A stretch of DNA of 54,237 nucleotides, from the NCBI GenBank assembly GCA_045530725.1, contig JAZSCT010000004.1, forward strand, positions 1 to 54,237, in the 5' to 3' direction. Each line of letters opens with the position of its first letter. Within the stretch, counting starts at the first letter, position 1. The position numbers and the translations under genes were made by a program. The DNA is from SIG435 sp045530725. Its GTDB lineage: Bacteria; Bacillota; Clostridia; UMGS1810. The notes under the pieces were generated by a model. It did no database searches. It was not told where the DNA came from and saw nothing but the letters and a program-made list of their open reading frames with translations. Positions 43,953-52,110 of the stretch are shown in pieces.

Positions 43953-45227
43953 CTATTTAATATAATCAAATTCAAGTTCATATATTCTTACTGTGTCACC
44001 TTCTGAACAACCCATTTTTTCAAGTTCTTTGATAACGCCCTTCTTCTTAAGTGACATCTGGAAAAACTGCAATGATTCAGAGTCAGCAAGATTTGTAGAG
44101 CCAAGAACTCTCTTTATCCACGGGCCCTCCACCACATAAATATCATCTTCTACAGTAACTGTAAATGGTTCTTCCTCTTCAAATACGATAACTTCTTCCT
44201 CTTGTCCCTCTTCAAACAGAACAGGCATAGGGATAGAATCAAGCATGCCCGATACATGAAGCATAAGTTCACGGATACCGCTATTTTGTGCAGCGGAAAT
44301 CTCAAACACCTTGTATCCTCTGTTTCGCATTTCTTCACAAAAGCCCTCATAAACTGCAGTATCAAATACAATATCCTTCTTGTTGGCAGCGACTATCTGA
44401 GTCTTTTCTGCCAGCATCGGATTGTACATTTCTATTTCTTTGTTTATAAGATCAAAATCCTCTACAGGATTTCTTCCTTCAATTCCTGAAGCATCTACCA
44501 CATGTATAAGAAGTCTTGTTCTCTCAACATGCTTAAGAAACTCATGTCCAAGACCTATCCCCTCGCTTGCACCTTCGATAATACCGGGGATATCTGCCAT
44601 AACAAAACTGTTTCCTTCGCCAAGATCCACCACACCAAGATTCGGTTCAAGTGTAGTGAAATGATAATTGGCTATCTTTGGTCTTGCATCACTTACAACA
44701 GACAAAAGTGTGGATTTGCCCACATTAGGAAAGCCAACCAATCCTACATCTGCAAGAAGTTTAAGTTCCAACACAACTTCTTTTTTCTCTCCGTCTGTGC
44801 CTGATTTGGCAAATTTGGGTGTCTGACGGGTCGCTGTGGCAAAATGGTTGTTTCCCCATCCGCCGCTTCCGCCTTTGCATATAACAACTCTCTGCCCCAT
44901 TTTGTTTAAATCACAGAGAATCTTACCATTTGTTGCATCTTTAATAACTGTACCTACAGGCACAGTAACAATAAGGTCCTGTCCGTTTCTGCCTGAACAT
45001 TTGGCAGCACGTCCGTCCTCACCGTTTTGCGCTTTATATACTTTCTTGTATCGGAAATCAGCCAATGTGCTGACCTTGTCATCAGTAACAAATATTACAC
45101 TTCCGCCGTTACCGCCATCCCCACCGTCAGGACCGCCTGCAGCCACATATTTTTCTCTGTGAAAAGACACAAGACCGTTTCCGCCTTTTCCTGCTTCTAT
45201 GCTGATTGCCGCTGTATCTGCCAGCAT
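43953..45227 (-). CDS. obgE: Obg-family ribosome-associated GTPase
   Basis: 424 residues from the second of two adjacent ATG codons, which has better spacing to AGAGGG and gives the family start MLADTAAISIEAGKGGNG. The glycine-rich Obg fold (1-158), the G domain with VGFPNVGKSTLL, DIPGIIEGASEG and AANKKD, and a C-terminal OCT domain (about 345-424) are all present. Obg acts in 50S ribosome assembly and in stress and sporulation control. It lies after rpmA behind a terminator and before nadD. Confidence 0.96.
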   Translation of the reverse strand: MLADTAAISIEAGKGGNGLVSFHREKYVAAGGPDGGDGGNGGSVIFVTDDKVSTLADFRYKKVYKAQNGEDGRAAKCSGRNGQDLIVTVPVGTVIKDATNGKILCDLNKMGQRVVICKGGSGGWGNNHFATATRQTPKFAKSGTDGEKKEVVLELKLLADVGLVGFPNVGKSTLLSVVSDARPKIANYHFTTLEPNLGVVDLGEGNSFVMADIPGIIEGASEGIGLGHEFLKHVERTRLLIHVVDASGIEGRNPVEDFDLINKEIEMYNPMLAEKTQIVAANKKDIVFDTAVYEGFCEEMRNRGYKVFEISAAQNSGIRELMLHVSGMLDSIPMPVLFEEGQEEEVIVFEEEEPFTVTVEDDIYVVEGPWIKRVLGSTNLADSESLQFFQMSLKKKGVIKELEKMGCSEGDTVRIYELEFDYIK

Positions 45228-45264
45228 CATAATCCCTCTTTTCCATAAAGTTTTTTCTATATTA

Positions 45265-45299
45265 CATAAAAAAGGGTTGAACTAATAATTAGTCAACCC
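45265..45299 (-). terminator. terminator or attenuator between rpmA and obgE
   Basis: GGGTTGA (45274-45280) and TCAACCC (45293-45299) extended by CTAAT/ATTAG with a bulge, followed in the minus direction by TTTTTTATG. It probably cuts transcription from the ribosomal genes into obgE. Confidence 0.8.
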
Positions 45300-45320
45300 C
45301 CAAAATGCGGTAATAAATAA

Positions 45321-45605
45321 TTACTGAGCGATTTCGTACACGCTAACCTGTTTCTTATCTTTACCCAATCTTTCAAATTTTACCTTGCCGTCAACAACTG
45401 CAAAAAGTGTATCATCGCTACCCTTCTTTACATTGATGCCGGGATGTATTTTTGTACCACGCTGTCTAACAAGGATATTACCAGCAAGAACGTGCTGACC
45501 GTCAGCCTTCTTAACACCAAGTCTCTTGGATTCGCTGTCACGTCCGTTCTTTGTAGAACCAACACCCTTCTTATGCGCGAATAATTGAAGATTTAATTTA
45601 ATCAT
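45321..45605 (-). CDS. rpmA: 50S ribosomal protein L27 with Prp-cleaved N-terminal extension
   Basis: 94 residues. The extension MIKLNLQLF ends exactly at the motif cut by the Prp protease, and mature L27 starts AHKKGVGSTKNGRDSESKRL. L27 reaches into the peptidyl-transferase centre. The protease gene lies directly upstream (two bases apart), the normal rplU-prp-rpmA order in Firmicutes. The start follows GGAGGTG. Confidence 0.98.
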   Translation of the reverse strand: MIKLNLQLFAHKKGVGSTKNGRDSESKRLGVKKADGQHVLAGNILVRQRGTKIHPGINVKKGSDDTLFAVVDGKVKFERLGKDKKQVSVYEIAQ

Positions 45606-45607
45606 AT

Positions 45608-45937
45608 CTACACCTCCAGTTCGGATATCGAAATATTATCTTTATAATCTGTTTCCAGTATGTGAAGATACATACAGAAACTGTCAAGTAAAATGTTTAC
45701 ATCGTTTCTTATAGATGAAGACAAATCATCAGGAAGTACAAAAAATACCTCGCCATCATTCACTTCATAACCAAAATCAACCCCAACGACCTCTTCCAGA
45801 CCGTTAAGTACCATATTGACCGTAGCCGACAATGCTGCACAAACAACATCATTCTCTTCTGAATAATCAGCATGGCCTGTCATTGTAAATTTTACTATAT
45901 TGCGATTTTCATCGCGGTAAAAATCAATCTTTGTCAT
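45608..45937 (-). CDS. prp: ribosomal-processing cysteine protease Prp
   Basis: 109 residues. The catalytic His is in FTMTGHADYSEENDVVCAALSAT, followed by the catalytic Cys in DVVCAALS. Prp removes the L27 N-terminal extension, an essential step in Staphylococcus. It lies between rplU and rpmA. There is no clear ribosome site, and it starts five bases after rplU, so it is probably translationally coupled. Confidence 0.95.
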   Translation of the reverse strand: MTKIDFYRDENRNIVKFTMTGHADYSEENDVVCAALSATVNMVLNGLEEVVGVDFGYEVNDGEVFFVLPDDLSSSIRNDVNILLDSFCMYLHILETDYKDNISISELEV

Positions 45938-45942
45938 AGTAA

Positions 45943-46251
45943 TTATGCATTGATCTTTTCAATCTTAACCTTTGTGTAAGGCTGTCTGTGACCCTGTTTG
46001 GTCTTAGAGCCTTTTTTTGGTTTGTACTTGAAAACAATGATCTTTTTTGCTTTACCGTTTTCCAGAACAGTAGCGCTTACAGAAGCACCTTCAACTACAG
46101 GAGTACCGATAACCATGCCATCGCCGGCTACTGCAAGAACTTTGTCGAACTTAACAGTTTCTCCTTCGTTTACATCAAGTTTCTCGATGAACAAAACATC
46201 ACCTTCGGAAACCTTGTACTGCTTTCCACCTGTTTCAATAATTGCGTACAT
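45943..46251 (-). CDS. rplU: 50S ribosomal protein L21
   Basis: 102 residues from the ATG at 46251, nine bases after AGGAGG (an in-frame TTG three bases earlier is less likely). The start MYAIIETGGKQYKVSEGD and the C-terminal KPKKGSKTKQGHRQPYTKVKI are diagnostic. It binds 23S rRNA and opens the conserved block through leuS. Confidence 0.97.
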   Translation of the reverse strand: MYAIIETGGKQYKVSEGDVLFIEKLDVNEGETVKFDKVLAVAGDGMVIGTPVVEGASVSATVLENGKAKKIIVFKYKPKKGSKTKQGHRQPYTKVKIEKINA

Positions 46252-46276
46252 CAAAATGCACCTCCTTTGTTAATCT

Positions 46277-46323
46277 CGCTAAAATCAGGGTACTTTTACA
46301 AAGTTTAAAACCCTTTTTACGCG
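46277..46323 (-). promoter_or_regulatory. rplU leader hairpin (possible L21 leader)
   Basis: Between promoter and start codon the message can form a long stem: CGC-TAAAA-GGGT near the 5' side pairs with ACCC-TTTTA-GCG near the start, with small bulges. Its position fits the autoregulatory L21 leader known from Firmicutes, but I could not test it against that model. Confidence 0.5.
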
Positions 46324-46334
46324 GTTACTGCACA

Positions 46335-46363
46335 ATTATAGCACCTGTCAAGGTGTTTGTCAA
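46335..46363 (-). promoter_or_regulatory. consensus sigma-A promoter for rplU-prp-rpmA
   Basis: Perfect TTGACA (46358-46363), 17-base spacer and perfect TATAAT (46335-46340) on the minus strand, immediately after the ogg stop. Confidence 0.9.
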
Positions 46364-46399
46364 TGGTTTTTTGACATTTTTTCAAAGAAATTTATTATA

Positions 46400-47278
46400 T
46401 TATTTACTGCTATCCTGAATACTGTTGTCCCTGGCATAATAGAACAAATACTGCTGTGCAAGACCTGCATTTTTGCCGAAAAGCCTTTCACTTTCTGCCC
46501 GTATATCCTTTATGGAAGCATTCTCGGAAAGATAGAGATTTCTCATTATTCTTCCAACCCATACATCTATGGGGAAAGCCTCTGTTTTGCCATAAGAGAA
46601 AAGAAGAACACAGTCGGCTACTTTTTCCCCTACTCCTTTTATCTTCATAAGTTCTTTTTTGGCTGAAAGGTAATCCATATCAAAAATTTTCTCAAGGTCT
46701 ATTTCCCCTGAAGTAATCTTATTTACTGCATCTATGATATATCCTGCTCTGTACCCTGCCTTAAGAAACATAAGTTCCTCTTCGCTTATTCCTTTAAGAG
46801 ACTCTGCATCAGGAAATGAATAATATACTCTGTCTTCGATTTGTATCTTTTCACCGTAACGTTCTGAAAGAGCATTGACGATTTTTTTGATTCTGGGTAT
46901 CTGATTTTGTGTGGAAATTATAAATGAAACAAGGCATTCCCATGGCTCCTGATTGAGAATTCTTATTCCGTAGCCGTATTCTATGGCTTTTTTTAAGTTT
47001 TCATCAACAGAAAGTATCTCTTTCAAAGGTGCATAATCCCTGTCAAGATCAAGATAATGCCTCCATATATTGTTGTAATCTTCTTCGGATGTATTCTTAA
47101 TGATAAGAGTTCCCTTTGTCAGACTTACATTCACCGCTTTTTTGTATGCTATGCCGTCAAATGACCCGTCGGGATTTTCAACCCATCTGAAACATTGACC
47201 GCACAAAAAAGTATGAACGGGATGGAAGTCCTTCACTCCATCTATCTTTAAAATTCCATTTTCTTTGTAATATTCCAT
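46400..47278 (-). CDS. ogg: 8-oxoguanine DNA glycosylase/AP lyase
   Basis: 292 residues. An N-terminal OGG domain (FLCGQCFRWVENPDGSF) precedes the helix-hairpin-helix domain (LMKIKGVGEKVADCVLLFS) with catalytic Lys219 and Asp238 (FPIDVWVGRI). Their 19-residue gap equals that of human OGG1. The enzyme removes 8-oxoguanine from DNA. It starts three bases after the toprim gene and is the last of a five-gene operon. Confidence 0.94.
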   Translation of the reverse strand: MEYYKENGILKIDGVKDFHPVHTFLCGQCFRWVENPDGSFDGIAYKKAVNVSLTKGTLIIKNTSEEDYNNIWRHYLDLDRDYAPLKEILSVDENLKKAIEYGYGIRILNQEPWECLVSFIISTQNQIPRIKKIVNALSERYGEKIQIEDRVYYSFPDAESLKGISEEELMFLKAGYRAGYIIDAVNKITSGEIDLEKIFDMDYLSAKKELMKIKGVGEKVADCVLLFSYGKTEAFPIDVWVGRIMRNLYLSENASIKDIRAESERLFGKNAGLAQQYLFYYARDNSIQDSSK

Positions 47279-47281
47279 ATT

Positions 47282-47872
47282 CTATAATCCTTTGTAAAAA
47301 TCATCTATCAGTTTTTTGTACTCATCAAATGTGTATAGAGAGTTAAGGATATCCAGAAACATATTTGTAGAAAGTCTTTTGGGAAGAGATAATTCGCCAA
47401 TAAGAAAATCTCTCAATCTGTGACTGTTTTCTCCGCCCGAAAGTCCATCTTTGAACAAATCTGCCTTTGTAATAATCTCTCTGTCACCTTCATCCACAGT
47501 CTGTGTACAGTTTTTTATCGCATCAATGATGATTTCATCACTCATTCCTTCCACGCCGAGAAAACCTTCTTTTGATGCCTGAGTTTTTCTTTTTTCTTTG
47601 CCATATACATCAGGAATATAGGCATGTTTTACACTTCCGTCTGCGGCAATTTTTTTCACATAATTTCTTATAAGAAAACCTGCTCTGTCGCTGTCGGTAA
47701 ATATGATTATGCCTTTTTGCTTACTGATTTTTCTTATAAATTCACAGATAGATTCGTTTTTAAAAATCCCGAATCCTTCGGTTGTTATAATAAGAGTATC
47801 AAAAATTCCCGACAGTTTGATCTTGTCATATTTACCTTCAACAACAATAGCCTCTTTTATTTTAATCATCAT
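47282..47872 (-). CDS. toprim-domain protein, RNase M5-like
   Basis: 196 residues. The N-terminal toprim domain reads EAIVVEGKYDKIKLSGIFD with acidic residues in IIFTDSDRAGFLIRN. The C-terminal half (LSGGENSHRLRDFLIGELSLP) matches the domain seen in RNase M5-type proteins. RNase M5 matures 5S rRNA; this clostridial branch has not been assigned clearly, and no ksgA gene is adjacent as would be usual for rnmV. It abuts the lipoprotein stop and ogg start within four bases. Confidence 0.8.
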   Translation of the reverse strand: MMIKIKEAIVVEGKYDKIKLSGIFDTLIITTEGFGIFKNESICEFIRKISKQKGIIIFTDSDRAGFLIRNYVKKIAADGSVKHAYIPDVYGKEKRKTQASKEGFLGVEGMSDEIIIDAIKNCTQTVDEGDREIITKADLFKDGLSGGENSHRLRDFLIGELSLPKRLSTNMFLDILNSLYTFDEYKKLIDDFYKGL

Positions 47873-47873
47873 A

Positions 47874-49439
47874 TCAACCCTCAGTTCTGACGAAAAGATC
47901 TGTTATACCGTTGTATATCCAACTGTGGGCAGGTGAAGGTGTTCCGTTGACGGTCTTTTTGATAAAGAGAGCAGATGTTTCGAAGAATAATGGTATATGT
48001 GGATATTCCGAAAGAAACATTTCACAAAGATTATCAATTTCTGTCTTAAATTCTTCTTCTGTCTTCAACAAACACATTTTATCAATCTGTTTATTCATAT
48101 TATCACTTAAAACGCCCGGCATATTCTTAAGGAAACTTCCTGTATCCATATATGTTTTGGCAAGTATCAGGTCATATTTTCCGTTGCGATAGGCATCATC
48201 ATAGTCATCCGCTTCCATAGGTACAATTTCTGCATACATCTTATATTCAGAAAGTGACACAGCGATACTTTCTGCAATAGCCATTGCGTAGATGTCGTCT
48301 TTGTTTACGAGCATAGTGAAAGAAAGTTCATACCTTTCGTCACCAACCTTCTTTTCGTATATATCATCCCCATCTACATCTACCCAACCGTCGCTGTCAA
48401 GCAAAGACTTGATTATCTCTTTGTCAGGCTGCTTTGAGATCATGTTTGCAGGATAAAAATATGAACCCTTCTGCACAGGGATATATGAAGGCTCTGCATG
48501 AGAGCGGAGAATTTCTTCCGCAATGTATTCCCTGTTCAGAGCAGTATAGATTGCTTTCTTTACATTCCCACCTGAAAATACGGGGTTTGACTGATTGATA
48601 CCGATATATCCATATACATTGTTTTCATACTCATATGTTTTGTAATTGTCTGTAAGAGGAAAATCTCCCCATCTGTGCTCATTTGTAGTGATTATGTCTA
48701 TAAGATTTGCATTGAATGAGTGATTTGCACTCTGAATATTATCCACAAACAATACATCTACAGAATCTATATAGCCCGTCTTTTCGTGCCAGTCGGGATT
48801 TCTTTTAAGTCTGATTTCCTTTCTGTTGATCGGTCCGTCAAACATAAACTCTCCCGTGCCTATAGGAACATAACTTACATCAAAATCTTCAAATGCAGAC
48901 AATGGTGTAAATTCGCTGAGGATAGGGAATGTGAGACTGCTTATAAAATTCATAACGGGGTTTAAAAGTTTTATAACCACCTTATCATTTCCCAGGGAAT
49001 AAAATATGTCTATATTCTTAAATACCGCATTATACTTGGGGCAGTATTTATTGATATTGTTCATTGTATATACAACATCTTTCGATGTAAGAAGTTTATC
49101 ATCGTGAAATCTGATATTATTTTTGATATCGATCACATACTCAAGTCCATCATCAGACATTGTATATCCTTCAGCAAGGACAGGTACAACTCTCTGATCA
49201 TTCTGCAGCAAAAATAACCCCTCATAAACAAGCATCAGCATATTGTAATTGGACTGAACCTGTGTTTTAAGGGGATTAAGTGTATCGGGATGTTCCGAAG
49301 ATATTCTTATGATTCCGCCTTTTGCGGCATCTCCAAGTTTTGAAACAATGTCAGCATTTTTGGGAGAATATGCACAGGATGACAAAAGAAGAGCACATAG
49401 AATCAAAGATACTGACACTATTAAAAATCTGTATCTCAT
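47874..49439 (-). CDS. orphan extracellular solute-binding lipoprotein (peptide/nickel family 5)
   Basis: 521 residues from the ATG at 49439 (AGGTG upstream; an earlier ATG at 49457 is possible). Lipobox LLSSC near residue 22. The mature part is a family 5 binding protein: GGIIRISSEHPDTLNPLKTQ, VYEGLFLLQNDQRVVPVLAE and IRFHDDKLLTSKDVVYTMNN. Such proteins usually feed Opp/Dpp transporters, but no permease or ATPase gene is nearby, and the neighbours are nucleic-acid enzymes. It could serve a transporter encoded elsewhere or act as a sensor. Confidence 0.9.
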   Translation of the reverse strand: MRYRFLIVSVSLILCALLLSSCAYSPKNADIVSKLGDAAKGGIIRISSEHPDTLNPLKTQVQSNYNMLMLVYEGLFLLQNDQRVVPVLAEGYTMSDDGLEYVIDIKNNIRFHDDKLLTSKDVVYTMNNINKYCPKYNAVFKNIDIFYSLGNDKVVIKLLNPVMNFISSLTFPILSEFTPLSAFEDFDVSYVPIGTGEFMFDGPINRKEIRLKRNPDWHEKTGYIDSVDVLFVDNIQSANHSFNANLIDIITTNEHRWGDFPLTDNYKTYEYENNVYGYIGINQSNPVFSGGNVKKAIYTALNREYIAEEILRSHAEPSYIPVQKGSYFYPANMISKQPDKEIIKSLLDSDGWVDVDGDDIYEKKVGDERYELSFTMLVNKDDIYAMAIAESIAVSLSEYKMYAEIVPMEADDYDDAYRNGKYDLILAKTYMDTGSFLKNMPGVLSDNMNKQIDKMCLLKTEEEFKTEIDNLCEMFLSEYPHIPLFFETSALFIKKTVNGTPSPAHSWIYNGITDLFVRTEG

Positions 49440-49461
49440 ATTTACACCTATTTTCATTATA

Positions 49462-50232
49462 TCAGACAGAAATTCTCTCTGCCTTTATACATTTATTCGT
49501 AGTATCATCAAATTCAAATATAACCCCTGAAAGAGTAATGTTTCCCTCAGCAAGTTCGAATTTCTGTGGCATAAGATCCACAAATCTTCTGATGATAATT
49601 TCTTTCTTCACTCCAAGAACAGAATTCATAACTCCTGTCATACCGATGTCGGATATATATCCGGTACCTCCGGGAAGTATTCTTTCGTCTGCAGTAGGTA
49701 CATGGGTATGTGTTCCGAAAACTGCAGAAATCTTCCCATTAAGGTAAAACCCCATACTGAGTTTTTCACTTGTTGTCTCTGCATGGAAATCAAGTATGGA
49801 AATATCACATTTGCCCTTGAGGTGATGTAGTTCCTTCTCTACTGTCCTGAACGGACAGTCACAGTTTACAAGATTGATTCTTCCCAGAGCGTTTATTACT
49901 GCGATTCTTTTGTTGCACTTTTCTACTACAACAGAACCTTTGCCCACAGTCTTTTCCGGAAAGTTGATGGGTCTTATTACTCTTGAATTATTCAAAAGTA
50001 CATTTACAGCATCTTTTTTTGTAAAAGTATGATTGCCAAGTGTAATTACATCTATGCCGTTTTTCTGCATATCTTTTGCAATCTGCATTGTTATTCCGTT
50101 GCCTGCGGCGGAGTTTTCTCCGTTGGCTATAACAAAGTCAATCGAATAATCTTTTTTTATCTGAGGGAGTTTTCTGAATGTATAATCCAGCGCTCTTTCC
50201 CCTACTATATCTCCTATAGCAAGAATTCTCAT
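49462..50232 (-). CDS. ymdB: YmdB-family metallophosphoesterase
   Basis: 256 residues. Metal-binding motifs are RILAIGDIVGERAL, IANGENSAAGNGIT, TLGNHTFTKKDA, LDFHAETTSEKLS and VFGTHTHVPTADERIL. YmdB is a 2',3'-cyclic nucleotide phosphodiesterase influencing motility and biofilm choice in Bacillus. The start lies inside the end of the preceding gene (four-base overlap), behind GAGGA. In many Firmicutes it sits beside rny; here rny is absent. Confidence 0.94.
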   Translation of the reverse strand: MRILAIGDIVGERALDYTFRKLPQIKKDYSIDFVIANGENSAAGNGITMQIAKDMQKNGIDVITLGNHTFTKKDAVNVLLNNSRVIRPINFPEKTVGKGSVVVEKCNKRIAVINALGRINLVNCDCPFRTVEKELHHLKGKCDISILDFHAETTSEKLSMGFYLNGKISAVFGTHTHVPTADERILPGGTGYISDIGMTGVMNSVLGVKKEIIIRRFVDLMPQKFELAEGNITLSGVIFEFDDTTNKCIKAERISV

Positions 50233-52067
50233 TTGATTTCCTCACTTACATTCAAAGGTTTCTCTACGTCTTTCTTTTTGTTTGCTTTTTTCGGAGTAAT
50301 GCCCGAAATGTATTTCATCCACAAAAACATTCCTGCAGAAAATGCAGTACAGAATATATTGAGTCCTGATACCAGCATACCCATATAATGCATATACGGA
50401 ATATTAACTGTGTAGTCAAATGACACAGCACCCATCATCTTATTGTAAGACATAATGCTTACCACAATAAATGCGATTGTAGAAATCATAAGCAGATCTG
50501 CTCCGAATTTCACTCTCTTAAGCATAAGAATAGCAGAAATCGCACTCACTACCATGACAGCACACAATTGGATAAGACATACACTTATCACGGGACCGCC
50601 AACCATATCAGGCACAAGTATTGCAAACACTCCCACAAAAAGAATCACAAGTATATTTACAGCAAGAAGAATGTATGTAAATGCATCAAACCATGTGTTG
50701 ATTTTTCTTACAGAAGAACTTCTGTCTGTACGGATACCTGTCAGCGATACAACAATAATCAGCCCGCTTAATACAAGATAAACTATACCTTTGAAACCAC
50801 CTGATGAAAATGAAAACATAAATACCATATATGCAAAAGCAAATATAATACTTAAAAGCAACGAATATATAAACTTTCTGATATACTGTTTTTCTTTGAT
50901 ACACAAAACAAATCCAACTACGAAAGGTATCACAGATATAACTGCAAATATCTGTACACTCTGACCTGATGAAAAACCGCCTATACGTGTGGATGGCAAA
51001 AACATACACACAACAGTAATAAGCATCAGTATCATAAGTGAAAATCTGCATATGTTGAGGACTTTGTTAAATCCGGTATCTATTTCCATAACTTTGTCAT
51101 CTATAACTTGATCACAAGGTGTCTGCTCTTCTTTTGGTGATTTTTTGATTCGTTTTTCTTTCACAATGGTTTTTTCGGAATGTTCCCATACAGGAGGAGC
51201 AAACAAATCCACTTCATCATCGTCATTTTTGTTTGTCAGTTCTTCTTTTTCGATTTTTTCACTTACCTTCTGTGAAATCCTTTCTACAAGAGAAATTTTT
51301 TCGTCAGAAGCAGGTTCTGCATCGTTGTCTGAAAGAATATCATCTGTTTCTTCTGCTATTTCCTCTGTCACATCATCACTGCCCTTTTCTTCGGGTTCAA
51401 CAGGGGATTCTTCATATGAAGGTATCTCTTCCTCATTCTCAACAGCAATTTCTTCATTTACTTCTTCAGGGATTTTCTCCTCTTCATAAGATGTATTATC
51501 TTCTGATATATCGGATGGATTTTCTGTTGTATCTTCCACAACAGGAAGAGATTCTTCCTTGATTTCTTCAGAAACAATTTCCTCAGGAATAATTTTTTCT
51601 GCAACAGTTTCTTCCACAACAGTTTCTTCCACAACAGTTTCCTCTGCAACAGTTTCCTCTGCAACAGTTTCTTCAGATATGATTTCTTCTGTTGCTTCTT
51701 CAGCCACTACTTCATCCGTGGCATTTTTACCCTCATCCGAAGCCTCCTGATCATGATCATATCCCATTTCACGTGCAAGATCGGCAAATGACTTGTCGGC
51801 AACAATACTATTGATATCTTCTATACTACCTTCCTTTGATTCGTCATCAATGTAGGCAATCTTCTCAAAAGGAGAAGATTTCACATTAGCAGATTCTAGA
51901 ATCTCCTGTATAATACTCTCGGTAGTTTTCGGTTCCTTTTTTTGTGGAGCAGAAGGATTGACAGTCTTTCCGTCATCTCCCATAAACAAAAGCATAGCAC
52001 CGCAATTATTACAGGTAATACCGTTTATATCTGTACTCTGACAAACCGGACATTTTGATATACTCAT
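50229..52067 (-). CDS. zinc-ribbon membrane protein with long Glu-rich repeat linker, unknown function
   Basis: 612 residues. An N-terminal zinc ribbon (CPVCQSTDINGITCNNCG) is followed by about 250 acidic residues, including tandem six-residue units of the EETVAE/EETVVE kind (about residues 130-160). The C-terminal half (about 330-590) has eight or nine predicted membrane helices and ends in a Lys-rich tail. No known catalytic motif was seen. Zinc-ribbon plus multi-helix proteins are common and poorly characterised in Clostridia. It heads an operon with YmdB, a binding lipoprotein, a toprim protein and OGG, to which it is joined by a four-base overlap. Confidence 0.75.
   Translation of the reverse strand: MSISKCPVCQSTDINGITCNNCGAMLLFMGDDGKTVNPSAPQKKEPKTTESIIQEILESANVKSSPFEKIAYIDDESKEGSIEDINSIVADKSFADLAREMGYDHDQEASDEGKNATDEVVAEEATEEIISEETVAEETVAEETVVEETVVEETVAEKIIPEEIVSEEIKEESLPVVEDTTENPSDISEDNTSYEEEKIPEEVNEEIAVENEEEIPSYEESPVEPEEKGSDDVTEEIAEETDDILSDNDAEPASDEKISLVERISQKVSEKIEKEELTNKNDDDEVDLFAPPVWEHSEKTIVKEKRIKKSPKEEQTPCDQVIDDKVMEIDTGFNKVLNICRFSLMILMLITVVCMFLPSTRIGGFSSGQSVQIFAVISVIPFVVGFVLCIKEKQYIRKFIYSLLLSIIFAFAYMVFMFSFSSGGFKGIVYLVLSGLIIVVSLTGIRTDRSSSVRKINTWFDAFTYILLAVNILVILFVGVFAILVPDMVGGPVISVCLIQLCAVMVVSAISAILMLKRVKFGADLLMISTIAFIVVSIMSYNKMMGAVSFDYTVNIPYMHYMGMLVSGLNIFCTAFSAGMFLWMKYISGITPKKANKKKDVEKPLNVSEEIK
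51590..51690 (-). repeat. tandem 18-base repeats coding EETVAE/EETVVE units
   Basis: Five to six imperfect 18-base units (plus-strand core ACAGTTTCTTCCACA or ACAGTTTCCTCTGCA) inside the zinc-ribbon membrane protein gene. Unit changes keep the frame. Confidence 0.8.
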
Positions 52068-52110
52068 AAAAACCGTCCTTTCAAAATTTAAAAACTAAGT
52101 GTATAATAAT

